DNA of 32,683 nucleotides, taken from positions 1 to 32,683 of the forward strand of contig CAUWLJ010000035.1 of the NCBI GenBank assembly GCA_963559585.1. The letters run 5' to 3'. Position numbers and translations under genes: made by a program. Source of the stretch: Eisenbergiella sp963559585. GTDB taxonomy: Bacteria; Bacillota; Clostridia; Lachnospirales; Lachnospiraceae. Below the pieces are notes generated by a model that was not told the origin of the DNA, searched no databases, and saw only the letters and a list, made by a program, of their open reading frames with translations. Shown here one piece after another: positions 6,253 through 14,742 of the stretch (positions are counted from its first letter, which is position 1; the number at the start of each line of letters is the position of its first letter).

Positions 6253-9200
6253 GTATTCTGGAAGGCAGTGGAGAGAACGGCTGGATTTGTGGTCAAGATG
6301 GTTTCCGGCCCACTGGTATGAAAAAAAGGAAGAGATTTCTGTAAAGGCGTTTGTGACGAAGGAGTGCCTGCCCTTTGACAGCGCTCTCCAAAGCCTGAAA
6401 AAGAAGGCCCGTTCTGTGAAAGAAGGAGAGAAATGGGGGTGTTTCTGGGAATATGGCTGGTTCCTGGCGGAGTGGACTGCACCGGAGGAGCTGGAGGGGC
6501 AGAGGATCATTTTTGTGCCCGGTGTGGGAGAAGAAATGCTTATCTGGATCAACGGCAGAGAGAGCGGCGCTGTGGATAAAAAGCATGGCTATGTAACGCT
6601 GTCGCAGGCAGTGAAGGCGGGAGAACATTTTCAGATCGTGATGGAATGCTACGCAGGGCACGGTCCGAGGATGGAAGGAGGCTGCATGGTGAGAAAAGGG
6701 GAAGAGGCCTTCTCCCAGACAGACGGGCCGCAGCAGATCATTGCTCCGTCCTTTGCCGCAGTCTGGAAGGAAGAAATTTTTCAGACAGGAATGGATTTCC
6801 TTACCCTGTATTCCCTGCTGACCTGGCTTCCGGAACGGTCACTGCGTGCCATGAAGGTTCTGGAGGGACTGAAGCGCTTTATTGTGAAGGCGGATCTGGA
6901 AGCGCCGGAGGACCGGCTTCTGGAGATGCTCTCGGATGCGGGCCAGGAGCTGAAACCCCTTCTTGCCTGTGTGAATGGATCGACGGCCCCGGATTTTTCC
7001 GTGTTCGGCCAGTCCCACCTGGATCTGGCGTGGCTGTGGACACAGGAGGAAACGCGCAGGAAGGCGGCGCGTACATATGGAAATCAGCTGGCTCTGATGG
7101 AGGAATATCCGGAGTACCGATTCCTGCTTTGTGAGCCGCCCATTTTGGAATATTTGAAGGAATCTTATCCCTGCGTATGGGAGAGGGTGAAGCAGAAGGT
7201 AAAGGAAGGGCAGATCTTTGCAGACGGCGCGGTGTATGTGGAGGGCGATATGAACATGCCCTGCGGCGAGAGCCTTGCCCGGCAGTTTTTGTATGGGAAG
7301 GAATGGTTCCGGGAGGAGTTCGGTGTGGATTCCAAGGTGGCATGGATGCCGGATACCTTTGGGTATACCGGGGCACTTCCGCAGATCATGAAGCAGTGCG
7401 GGGTGGAGTATTTTGCCACGCAGAAGCTGATCCGGCAGGATCCGGAGTGCGAACCGTTTCCTTATAATGTGTTCTGGTGGCAGGGGATCGACGGAAGCCG
7501 TGTGCTGGCGCATACCTATAAGGAAAATAATGCGGAAACCGCTCCGGCAAAGCTGATGGAGCGCTGGGAAAAGGACAGGGTACAGGAGGAAGGGATCGAT
7601 TCCATGCTGTATCCCTTCGGCTACGGCGATGGAGGAGGCGGGCCAATCTGTGAAACATTGGAATACGCCCGCAGATGTACAGATCTGGAGGGTGCGCCCA
7701 GAGTCCGTTATGAGAGCCCGGAGCAGTATTTTCAAAGGCTGGAGGAAGCGGGAAGCGAAAATGTTTTTGCAGGAGAGCTGTATCTTGCCTGGCACAGAGG
7801 AACCTACACGGCGCAGGCAAGGACGAAGCTGGGAGTGCGCCGCGCGGAATGCGTCCTGAAGGAAGCGGAATACTGGAACAGTGTGCTGACGGCATGGCAG
7901 ATCTGCAGGGGAATCAAGGACGGGGATCGTGTGGAGCGGGCAGAACGGCTGAGGAAGCTGTGGAAGCGTCTTCTGTTCCAGGAATTCCATGATATTCTGA
8001 CCGGAACAGGGATTGCGCGGGTGCATGAAGAAGCGGAAAAGGAGCTGGGGGAGCTTGCGGCCCAGGGAAGAGCAGGACTGGAAGAATGTCTGAGCCGCCT
8101 GGAGGAGCTTGCCTCAGAGCTCCCTGAAAAAAATAGGCTTCAGGAGGAACCGGTGCGTTTGGGAAGCTGTACACAGAATGATGACGTTTATCTGGAAAGC
8201 GGCTACCTGTATGCACAGCTCGACCGTGCAGGACGTGTACGCAGGCTGGCTCTGATGCAGGACGGAAAAATGGGAAAACAGTTTGGTTCAGAAACAGAGC
8301 CGATGAATGAGTTCCGTCTGTACCGGAATGTGAATTCTTATTATGATGCGTGGGAAATCGGAAGGATGTATGAGCAGGAGGAGGAAGCCATCCACAGAAG
8401 CGGATGGCGCCTTACCCAGGATGGCTGCGAAGGCCGTCCGGCATGGAGGCTGGACGGAAGGATAGGAGATTCCGTTTTTTCACAGTGGATCTGTATGAGC
8501 GGCGACGGAAAAGGCCTGGAATTTCATACCAGAATGGACTGGCAGGAGAGGCACAGGATGCTGAAGGTGGATTTCCCGTCCGTCGTGCATTCCGGCGAAG
8601 TGATCGGAGAAACGGCATTCGGCGCACAGAGAAGGCCGGCCCGCCGTTCCATGCAGTGGGAGAAGGACCGCTATGAGGTATGCAGCCAGCGTTACAGTGC
8701 CATGGAAAACGGACGTGAGGGAATGGCGGTGCTGAACGACTGCAAATACGGCTGGAGCGCCCGGGAAAACTGTATCAGCCTGACGCTTCTGAGGGCTCCC
8801 CTGATGCCGGATCAGAACGCGGATCAGGGAATCCAGGAATTTGCATATGCCTGCCGCCCCTATGAAGGTAGCTTTGGCAATGCGGGAATCATCCAGGCGG
8901 CCGCCGGGTTTAATAAAAATTCTCATCTGGACAGAGGGATGAGAGAACGGGCAGAGCGGCTTGAGAAGGAATTCGGACTGCTTGAGCTGGGAACGGCGGA
9001 CAGGGCGGGCAGCGTTTCAAAAGAAGCAGAAGGATGCCATGTAGCCGTGGAATCGGTAAAGCTTTCCGAGGATGGAAAGGGCGATCTGGTGGTGCGTCTG
9101 TACGAGGCGGCCGGAGTGCCGCAGCGCGTGAAGCTTTCTTCCCGTATCCCCATCCTGGGAGCGGAGGAGACCGATATCCTGGAGAGACGGAAAGAAACAA

Positions 9201-9355
9201 AGATACCTGAGGAGGAAGCACGGGAAGGAATAATACTGGAGTTTCGGGCGTTTGAGATTAAAACGGTGCGTTTTCTGCTGCGCCAAGATGCTGTATCTCC
9301 TTCTGAAACAGAGGAAGGATCAGGAAAGCAAAAAATGCAACATTTTCGGGTTTGA
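6233..9355 (+). CDS. GH38 alpha-mannosidase
   Basis: The 1040-residue product is full length for class II alpha-mannosidases. The zinc-binding N-terminal motif is GQSHLDLAWLW (259-269; His262, Asp264), and the nucleophile motif is WMPDTFGYTGALPQI (371-385; Asp374). HDILTGTG-type sequence near 585 marks the further conserved His-Asp block (LLFQEFHDILTGTG). The C-terminal half is beta-rich, as expected. The enzyme removes alpha-linked mannose from non-reducing ends with retention, using a metal ion. ATG 6233 follows GGAGG at 6222-6226 and lies inside the end of the GH105 gene, so the two are translationally coupled. With no signal peptide it is cytoplasmic. Next to GH105, it probably acts after the uronyl cap is removed from mannose. 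Confidence 0.95.
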   Translation: MAGADSKYSGRQWRERLDLWSRWFPAHWYEKKEEISVKAFVTKECLPFDSALQSLKKKARSVKEGEKWGCFWEYGWFLAEWTAPEELEGQRIIFVPGVGEEMLIWINGRESGAVDKKHGYVTLSQAVKAGEHFQIVMECYAGHGPRMEGGCMVRKGEEAFSQTDGPQQIIAPSFAAVWKEEIFQTGMDFLTLYSLLTWLPERSLRAMKVLEGLKRFIVKADLEAPEDRLLEMLSDAGQELKPLLACVNGSTAPDFSVFGQSHLDLAWLWTQEETRRKAARTYGNQLALMEEYPEYRFLLCEPPILEYLKESYPCVWERVKQKVKEGQIFADGAVYVEGDMNMPCGESLARQFLYGKEWFREEFGVDSKVAWMPDTFGYTGALPQIMKQCGVEYFATQKLIRQDPECEPFPYNVFWWQGIDGSRVLAHTYKENNAETAPAKLMERWEKDRVQEEGIDSMLYPFGYGDGGGGPICETLEYARRCTDLEGAPRVRYESPEQYFQRLEEAGSENVFAGELYLAWHRGTYTAQARTKLGVRRAECVLKEAEYWNSVLTAWQICRGIKDGDRVERAERLRKLWKRLLFQEFHDILTGTGIARVHEEAEKELGELAAQGRAGLEECLSRLEELASELPEKNRLQEEPVRLGSCTQNDDVYLESGYLYAQLDRAGRVRRLALMQDGKMGKQFGSETEPMNEFRLYRNVNSYYDAWEIGRMYEQEEEAIHRSGWRLTQDGCEGRPAWRLDGRIGDSVFSQWICMSGDGKGLEFHTRMDWQERHRMLKVDFPSVVHSGEVIGETAFGAQRRPARRSMQWEKDRYEVCSQRYSAMENGREGMAVLNDCKYGWSARENCISLTLLRAPLMPDQNADQGIQEFAYACRPYEGSFGNAGIIQAAAGFNKNSHLDRGMRERAERLEKEFGLLELGTADRAGSVSKEAEGCHVAVESVKLSEDGKGDLVVRLYEAAGVPQRVKLSSRIPILGAEETDILERRKETKIPEEEAREGIILEFRAFEIKTVRFLLRQDAVSPSETEEGSGKQKMQHFRV
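9328..9347 (+). promoter_or_regulatory. Candidate operator, copy 2
   Basis: The sequence gcaaaaaatgcaacattttc matches 1851-1870 at 18 of 20 positions. It overlaps the last codons of the GH38 gene, 113 bp upstream of the permease start. A weaker copy (gcaaaatgcaag, 9359-9370) follows, with TGCAA repeated 29 bp later (9336 and 9365), a phasing compatible with two monomers of an AraC-type protein on one DNA face. Confidence 0.35.
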
Positions 9356-9459
9356 AAAGCAAAATGCAAGTAGTTGTGCAGGCTGTATTATCATACAATA
9401 AATCTGCGTTCAGGAAAGTTGACAAGGAATGTCAGGAAAGGAAGAAACGGGATGGTGAG

Positions 9460-10383
9460 ATGAAGAATAAGAAAATATCCGCTTCAAAAGTAAAAGGCTA
9501 TATGAAAAATAACTGGCAGCTTTACGCGATGCTGCTGATCCCTGTGATCTACATGATTTTGTTCAAGTATAAGCCGATGCTGGGTGTGGTTGTTGCCTTT
9601 AAGAAGTTTAACATTTTCCAGGGAATCTGGGACAGCCCATGGGTGGGCCTGGCAAACTTTCAGGAGGCATTTGGCTCGGCAGATTTCTGGAATGCCCTGA
9701 AGAATACGCTGATCCTGAATATCGGTGATCTGATCATAGGATTTCCGATCCCTATTTTTCTGGCGGTATTTCTGAATGAGCTGAGAAGCAGCAGGATCCG
9801 GAAGACGACGCAGACGCTTTTGTATCTGCCCAACTTCCTTTCCTGGGTCATCATCTCCGGTATTGTGACCCAGCTGTTTTCCACAACCGGCCTGGTGAAC
9901 AATGTAATCAATGCTCTTGGCTTTGAATCGGTTTCCTTCCTGAGCAATACCTTCTTATGGAGATTCATTTACTGGTTCTTTGGTGTGTGGCAGGGAGCGG
10001 GATATTCCCTGATCGTGTATCTGGCGGCCCTGATGGCAACGGATGCGTCTCTGGGAGAGGCGGCGTACATAGACGGTGCAACCAGGCTGCAGAGGATCTG
10101 GCATGTGACCCTTCCCCAGATTTCCTCTACCATTACGGTGCTTCTGATTATGCAGGTGGGAAAGCTTGTAACGATCAGCTTCGACCGTCCGTATATGATG
10201 GGAAATACGCTGGTAAAAAGCGCATCCGACGTAATCAGCACCTATGTATATTCCGTAGGCCTTGCGGCAGGGCGGTTTGACTTCGCAACTGCGGTGGGAC
10301 TGTTCCAGACGGTTGTGGGTGTGGTTCTTGTTCTGGCGGCAAACGCGGCCATTAAGAAAATGGGACAGGAGGGAATTGTGTGA
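9460..10383 (+). CDS. ABC sugar transporter permease, LplB/CUT1 type
   Basis: I choose ATG 9460 (MKNKKISASK), which gives 307 residues, the normal size. The frame stays open back to a TTG at 9352, but that would add an atypical tail. There are six predicted membrane segments. The N-terminal part (YAMLLIPVIYMILFKYKPM) is typical of LplB-like permeases of oligosaccharide importers, and the EAA loop EAAYIDGATRLQRIWHVTLP lies in the second half, where it contacts the ATPase. The ribosome binding site is weak (AAAGGAAG too far, GGGA near), so the start is not certain. It forms a unit with the next permease (TGATG overlap) and the lipoprotein at 11351. It probably imports the oligosaccharide that GH105 and GH38 degrade. 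Confidence 0.9.
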   Translation: MKNKKISASKVKGYMKNNWQLYAMLLIPVIYMILFKYKPMLGVVVAFKKFNIFQGIWDSPWVGLANFQEAFGSADFWNALKNTLILNIGDLIIGFPIPIFLAVFLNELRSSRIRKTTQTLLYLPNFLSWVIISGIVTQLFSTTGLVNNVINALGFESVSFLSNTFLWRFIYWFFGVWQGAGYSLIVYLAALMATDASLGEAAYIDGATRLQRIWHVTLPQISSTITVLLIMQVGKLVTISFDRPYMMGNTLVKSASDVISTYVYSVGLAAGRFDFATAVGLFQTVVGVVLVLAANAAIKKMGQEGIV

Positions 10384-11252
10384 TGAACAGTTCGATTAAC
10401 AGCAGACAGGAAAAATTTTTCCAGTGGTTCTGGAGCGCATTTTTTATCCTCATCACATGTATTGCCATGATTCCGATTCTCCGGGTGATTGCGGTATCCT
10501 TCAGCTCCAAGGATGCGATTACGGCGGGAAGAGTGCTGATCTTTCCGATTGGCTTCAATACGGAGGCGTATGCGAAGGCGATCAGCAGCGGCAGCTTTGT
10601 GCACGCGTTTGGCTATTCCATTCTGCTGATGTTTGGCTCAACGGCGATCAGCCTTGTGATGACGGTGCTTGCCGCATATCCGCTTTCCAAGAAAAATCTG
10701 GTGGGCGGCAGCCTGATCATGACACTGTTCGTTCTGACGATGTATCTGAATCCCGGTGTGATTCCGGAATACCTGAATGTCAAGGATTTCAAAATGATTA
10801 ATACCGTGTGGTCCCTGATCATTCCGGGAGCACTGAGCGCATACAACATGATTATCATGTGCAACGCATTTAAGGGAATCGATTCGGCGATCTATGATGC
10901 GGCAAAGATCGATGGCTGCAGCGAGTTTATGACGCTTATGCGGGTGTCTCTTCCGCTGGTATACCCGACGATTGCAACGCTTGGCCTGTTTTATGCGGTG
11001 GGACGCTGGAATGGCATCAGTGACGTGATGTACTATATCAACGACTCCTCTCTGTTTACGGTTCAGATGGTATTAAAGCAGTTTGTGGAGTCCGTCAAGA
11101 TCGCGGCGGAGGAGGGAATCCGTTCCAATCTGGTGGCGGAAAATGTGAAGTCGGCAAGTATTGTGATTTCTATGCTGCCCATGCTTCTGGTGTATCCCTT
11201 CGTACAGAAATTCTTCACAAAGGGAATCATGATTGGCGCGGTCAAGGGCTGA
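10383..11252 (+). CDS. ABC sugar transporter permease, YtcP/AraQ (MalG) type
   Basis: The 289-residue protein has six predicted membrane segments. Its EAA motif is YDAAKIDGCSEFMTLMRVSL, followed by PLVYPTIATLG, and its C-terminal end YPFVQKFFTKGIMIGAVKG is a hallmark of the YtcP-type partner of LplB permeases. ATG 10383 overlaps the upstream stop codon (TGATG), with AGGAGGG about nine bases before it, so translation is coupled. A GTG one codon upstream is possible. No ATPase gene is present; such importers usually share one MsmX-like ATPase encoded elsewhere (family knowledge). Confidence 0.92.
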   Translation: MNSSINSRQEKFFQWFWSAFFILITCIAMIPILRVIAVSFSSKDAITAGRVLIFPIGFNTEAYAKAISSGSFVHAFGYSILLMFGSTAISLVMTVLAAYPLSKKNLVGGSLIMTLFVLTMYLNPGVIPEYLNVKDFKMINTVWSLIIPGALSAYNMIIMCNAFKGIDSAIYDAAKIDGCSEFMTLMRVSLPLVYPTIATLGLFYAVGRWNGISDVMYYINDSSLFTVQMVLKQFVESVKIAAEEGIRSNLVAENVKSASIVISMLPMLLVYPFVQKFFTKGIMIGAVKG

Positions 11253-11282
11253 CGGACGGCCGTCGTCAGAAGGAAACGTAAA

Positions 11283-11318
11283 TGGTACTGACCGCCAGTC
11301 TGCCGGCAGACGGTACCA
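11283..11318 (+). other. Hairpin between permease and binding-protein genes
   Basis: A perfect 14-bp palindrome, gtctgccggcagac (11298-11311), is nested inside flanking arms tggtac (11283-11288) and gtacca (11313-11318). There is no T-run, so it is probably not a full terminator. Hairpins at this place often stabilise the binding-protein mRNA or set its excess over permeases (inference). Confidence 0.5.
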
Positions 11319-11350
11319 CATAAATAACAATAACACACAGGAGGTAGATC

Positions 11351-13003
11351 ATGAGAAAAAAAGGACTATGGAAGAAAACGGCGGCGCTCTGTCTTGCGGC
11401 AGCCATGACGCTGACCGCCGGCTGCGGCGGCTCTGAGGCGGGGAGTAAAAATGAAAGCATATCCCCTGCCGGTTCTGAAGCGGCTGGGGATACGACGGAC
11501 ACGGCGGCAGCAGACGCAGAGACGGGAGACGCACAGAAATTTGAGGATGAGGTGACGATCCGCGTGATGCTGTGGGATCGGGGAAATGCCGCTCCTGGAA
11601 CAACCACAGAGGACAATGCTCTGACCCAGTGGCTTCAGCAGCAGATGAAGGAAAACTACAACATCAATGTGGAATATGTGGCGGTTCCCAGATCCAGCTC
11701 GGATGACAGCTTAAACATTATGATGGCGGGCGGAACGGCTCCGGATATTGTTTTTACATATGATCAGGCGCTCTTTTACAATTACGCGTCCAGCGGAGCG
11801 CTGGCGGATCTGACAGAGGTATATGGCAGGTATGGTTCCAACATTGCAAAATACTGTCAGGAGGCACAGGGGATCGGAGAGATCGATGGAACCAGATATG
11901 CGGTGATGAAGCAGAGAGGCACCGAGCAGCCGCGGCACATGGCATATATCCGTCAGGACTGGCTGGATGAGCTTGGCATGGAAATGCCCAGGACAAAGGC
12001 GGAGCTGGGCGAATACCTGAAGGCAGTGAAGGAGAAGAAGCTGGGCGGAGAAAACACGGTTCCCTGGGCCATGAGCGGCAGGGCAGATACAGAGAAGGGT
12101 TATCTGAACTTTGTAGGCTCCTATGTGACCCTTGAGAATGAGAGAGACGCTTATATTTATAATGAAGGCTACATGGCAGTCGCGCCCGGTTCCAAGGATG
12201 GCCTGAAGCAGCTGAATGAGTGGTATAATGAAGGGCTTTTGACGAAGGATTTCCCTACGGATACCACGGAGGATATGATGCTGGCTGATATTGCCAACGG
12301 CCGCACCGGCTTTATTCTGGCAGACCTGACACAGCCCTGGGATTCCTTTAAGGTGCTGAACAGCGAGCTTGGACATACCAGCTTTGTTCCGATCCAGTGC
12401 TTTGAGCTGGCGGATGGTTCTTACAGAAACCCCTTTGAGTACAGGCACGCTATGTTTGTAATGGTTCCGTCCACAACGGAGGGGGAAAAGCTGGATGCGT
12501 GCATGATGTACTTAAACTGGCTTGCAGATCCTGAAAATGCGAAGCAGGTTCGTTTTACTCCTGACTATACAGAAACGGATGCAGGCGTGGCAATTGAGCC
12601 TGCACAGGCGGTGAAGGATGAAAAGGGCTATCCTGGAACCTGTGACGACCTGTGTATTATGAATCTGAATTTTGAATGGGTGAACGATCTGGATGTTTTG
12701 GCAAAGACGGATTTTGACAACCAGGAGACGGAATGGGAATCTCTGGAATGGTTTTCCAACTTCTATCATATGAGCAGAGAAAATAAATTCGTATTCCCTT
12801 CCTACGGCTACATTTCGCCGGATGAGCAGACCTATGGGGCGGATGTGAAAAGCAGAATGATCGAGTTCGTTTATACCGTGATCTGCTGTCCTGCGGATCA
12901 GTTTGAGGCCACCTACGAAAGCGGCTACAGTGAACTGGTAAATGCCGGGCTACAGAAGATTCTGGATGCAAGAGCCGCCTATTATGACAGCCTTGAAAAT
13001 TAA
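11351..13003 (+). CDS. Extracellular sugar-binding lipoprotein of an ABC importer
   Basis: The 550-residue lipoprotein has a type II signal peptide: charged MRKKGLWKK, hydrophobic core, and lipobox LTAGC with Cys25. An acidic, low-complexity linker follows (about 26-60), then a family 1-like solute-binding fold (VTIRVMLWDRG; GGTAPDIVFTYDQALFY; LAFTYDQ-like lobes; many exposed Trp and Tyr). It is anchored outside the membrane and delivers oligosaccharides to the permeases at 9460-11252. ATG 11351 follows AGGAGG at ideal spacing. The size, above 500 residues, is usual for the LplA/YtcQ-type binding proteins that pair with LplB and YtcP permeases. It is the last clear gene of the first module; a strong hairpin without T-run follows at 13055-13091. 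Confidence 0.93.
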   Translation: MRKKGLWKKTAALCLAAAMTLTAGCGGSEAGSKNESISPAGSEAAGDTTDTAAADAETGDAQKFEDEVTIRVMLWDRGNAAPGTTTEDNALTQWLQQQMKENYNINVEYVAVPRSSSDDSLNIMMAGGTAPDIVFTYDQALFYNYASSGALADLTEVYGRYGSNIAKYCQEAQGIGEIDGTRYAVMKQRGTEQPRHMAYIRQDWLDELGMEMPRTKAELGEYLKAVKEKKLGGENTVPWAMSGRADTEKGYLNFVGSYVTLENERDAYIYNEGYMAVAPGSKDGLKQLNEWYNEGLLTKDFPTDTTEDMMLADIANGRTGFILADLTQPWDSFKVLNSELGHTSFVPIQCFELADGSYRNPFEYRHAMFVMVPSTTEGEKLDACMMYLNWLADPENAKQVRFTPDYTETDAGVAIEPAQAVKDEKGYPGTCDDLCIMNLNFEWVNDLDVLAKTDFDNQETEWESLEWFSNFYHMSRENKFVFPSYGYISPDEQTYGADVKSRMIEFVYTVICCPADQFEATYESGYSELVNAGLQKILDARAAYYDSLEN

Positions 13004-13054
13004 GAATACGGCCAGAAGAGCTGTATAACAGAAAGAAGCCTGTAAAAGGATTTC

Positions 13055-13091
13055 AGCGGGTCGTCCGGAGCAAGAAGCCGGGCGGCCCGCT
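13055..13091 (+). other. Strong GC-rich hairpin after the binding protein
   Basis: Arms of 14 bases, agcgggtcgtccgg (13055-13068) and ccgggcggcccgct (13078-13091), pair fully if two G-U pairs are allowed, around a 9-base loop. No T-run follows, so it may be an mRNA 3' stabiliser or a partial terminator before the gene at 13113. Confidence 0.5.
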
Positions 13092-13112
13092 GTACATGAA
13101 GAAGGGAAAAGG

Positions 13113-13910
13113 ATGGAGACAGACAAGGTATTGGCAGCAAAATATCTGCCCGGACTGATGCTGGATCGAAGGGAGCCGTTTTCCATTGGAGCGGTGGGCT
13201 ATACCGTATTTCGAGAGACAAAAAGAAGCGATTCCTTCCCTGGGCGGATCATAAGGACGGACTGGGATAAGATCAGGTATGTGATTGAATATGCCGTATG
13301 GTTTGATTATGACATTCAGCACCTTTATGAGCTGGAGCATGTGTGGGTCTATGTGGATCACAGAGGGGAAGCCGTGTGGGCGGAGGGGAGCTTTCATGGG
13401 AAATACCTGAATCAGGTAAGGCTTGCAGATGGAGCGCCTGCACTGGATGCAGAGGGGCGTATCACGGTGTGGATGCAGCCGGGAAAGCATGCAGTTCTTC
13501 CCGACCCATCTCTGGTCAGGCTCGTGCCTGAATGGAGGGAGAGCTGCTCTGTCCATGCGGGAGCAGACGGGCTGGCGGTACCGGAGGCGTTCCGGGGCCG
13601 GATACCCAGGCCGGATGAGGCAGTTCAGGAAAGGATATGCAGCTACATACGAAAGAAATATGCCTTTGAGCCGTCCATGGAATTCATACGGGCTGAAATA
13701 GAAGAAGGCTGCCTGATGCCGTGGGAGAAGTTGAAGGAAAGCATTCCCGGGCGTCTGGAACTGGAGCTGGAGAAAATGGGAGTGCTGGAGCTGCTGCAAA
13801 GGAATGCAGAGGGAAGGGACAGAAACGGCGGAGGGAATCCGCACATGCAGGAATGGAAAGCCGGACAGGAACCATATAAGCCGGAGGCCGCAGGCAGACC
13901 GTACCGATGA
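13113..13910 (+). CDS. Protein of unknown function with a DIQHLYELEHVWVYV motif
   Basis: I do not recognise this 265-residue protein. It has no signal peptide or membrane segment. The N-terminal 140 residues look like a compact beta-rich domain with an eye-catching run, WFDYDIQHLYELEHVWVYVD (about 63-82), followed by SFHGKYLN (about 93-100). The His, Asp and Glu spacing faintly recalls the HDWEHVVVWV ... SxHGGY pattern of NPP1-like proteins, but that is speculative. A helical, charged C-terminal half (about 185-245, KLKESIPGRLELELEKMG) and a polar tail follow. It starts 109 bp after the binding-protein gene and 15 bp before the membrane-protein gene at 13926, so it probably shares their transcript. 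The start has a moderate GAAGGGA site. Confidence 0.7.
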   Translation: METDKVLAAKYLPGLMLDRREPFSIGAVGYTVFRETKRSDSFPGRIIRTDWDKIRYVIEYAVWFDYDIQHLYELEHVWVYVDHRGEAVWAEGSFHGKYLNQVRLADGAPALDAEGRITVWMQPGKHAVLPDPSLVRLVPEWRESCSVHAGADGLAVPEAFRGRIPRPDEAVQERICSYIRKKYAFEPSMEFIRAEIEEGCLMPWEKLKESIPGRLELELEKMGVLELLQRNAEGRDRNGGGNPHMQEWKAGQEPYKPEAAGRPYR

Positions 13911-13925
13911 AGGTGGGAGGAAAGG

Positions 13926-14582
13926 ATGAACTGGTGGAGAACAGCCAATGAGAAAATGAAAAAAAGAGACTGGGCGGTGAACCTGCTGTTGTATCTGGCG
14001 GGGATTGTACTGATGCCGCTGGGGGTGGTGCTGACGGTCAATTCCCATTTGGGAGCGGGCGGATATGATGCATTGAATTTTGCGCTGGGAGAGCAGCTGG
14101 GGATCCCTACCTCCCTGGCGATCTATATAACTGCCTTTCTGGCGGTGGCGCTGGCGGCGGCTGTACGCAGGAGGATGCTGAGGCTTACCACATTTGTGTC
14201 CTCTTTCTTCCTGGGAGTGTTTACAGACTTCTGGAAGGGCTGCCTGGCGGGAATAGAGGGAAAGGGAATGGTGGATTCTGCCATACTGTTTCTGGCGGGG
14301 CTTGTGATCATCGCGTTTGCGGTTGCCGCTTATATTCTGTGTGTGTTCCCCTCCAACCCCACGGACGATCTGGTGGCGGCCCTGAAGGAGAGGGGCGTGC
14401 GCATCGGTGTGGCAAAGATCGGGCTGGACGTGGTCTGCGTGGCGATAGCTTTCCTTCTGGGCGGCGAAATCGGAGTTGGGACGATTGTGTGCACACTGGG
14501 GCTTGGACCAGTGGTGGATCTGTTCTACGGATGGCTGCAGAAGCTGACCGGGAGGCACGGAATCTGCGTGGAGATTGGATAG
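13926..14582 (+). CDS. YczE/YitT-like integral membrane protein
   Basis: The 218-residue protein has about five membrane segments. The pattern GIVLMPLGVVLTVNSHLGAG near the N terminus, followed by YDALNFALGEQLGIP, and GVGTIVCTLGLGPVVDLFYG near the C terminus match the YczE/YyaS family of membrane proteins, whose biochemical role is not firmly known. GGGAGG lies just upstream of ATG 13926. It is closely linked to the unknown gene at 13113 (15-bp gap), so the two may work together. A terminator at 14646-14672 ends the unit. Confidence 0.82.
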   Translation: MNWWRTANEKMKKRDWAVNLLLYLAGIVLMPLGVVLTVNSHLGAGGYDALNFALGEQLGIPTSLAIYITAFLAVALAAAVRRRMLRLTTFVSSFFLGVFTDFWKGCLAGIEGKGMVDSAILFLAGLVIIAFAVAAYILCVFPSNPTDDLVAALKERGVRIGVAKIGLDVVCVAIAFLLGGEIGVGTIVCTLGLGPVVDLFYGWLQKLTGRHGICVEIG

Positions 14583-14587
14583 ACGGC

Positions 14588-14621
14588 GTAACAATTCAAC
14601 CATATCGGTTTGAACTGTTAC
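14588..14621. repeat. Inverted repeat after the membrane-protein gene
   Basis: The arms gtaacaattcaacc (14588-14601) and ggtttgaactgttac (14607-14621) are complementary except for one mismatch and one bulge. It lies between the stop at 14582 and the terminator at 14646. It may be an mRNA 3' hairpin or a protein-binding site; no T-run follows directly. Confidence 0.5.
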
Positions 14622-14645
14622 AGACAGCAGCGTGGTTTTTAATTT

Positions 14646-14672
14646 AGCGGTTGCAAAAGCACCGCTTTTTTT
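14646..14672 (+). terminator. Rho-independent terminator
   Basis: The stem agcggttgc / gcaccgct (one bulge) has an aaaa loop and is followed by a run of seven T. It separates the first half of the cluster from the arabinose block. Confidence 0.8.
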
Positions 14673-14696
14673 ATATAATTTAACTATACATAAAAT

Positions 14697-14721
14697 ATTT
14701 TAGAAAAAACTAAAATATAAT
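14697..14721 (+). promoter_or_regulatory. Promoter region with a 7-bp inverted-repeat operator
   Basis: In a very AT-rich stretch, a perfect TATAAT (14716-14721) is directly preceded by ATTTTAG-N6-CTAAAAT (14697-14716), a perfect inverted repeat that would cover the spacer of the promoter. A regulator bound here would block RNA polymerase. No good -35 is visible, so placement of the promoter is tentative. Confidence 0.45.
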
Positions 14722-14742
14722 ACCCAAGGAGGGAGAGAAGGA

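Noticed and set aside
13053..14603. Minus-strand open frame of 516 codons
   Set aside because: It runs across two well-supported plus-strand genes and the gap between them, with His/Pro/Arg-rich, low-order sequence typical of antisense frames.
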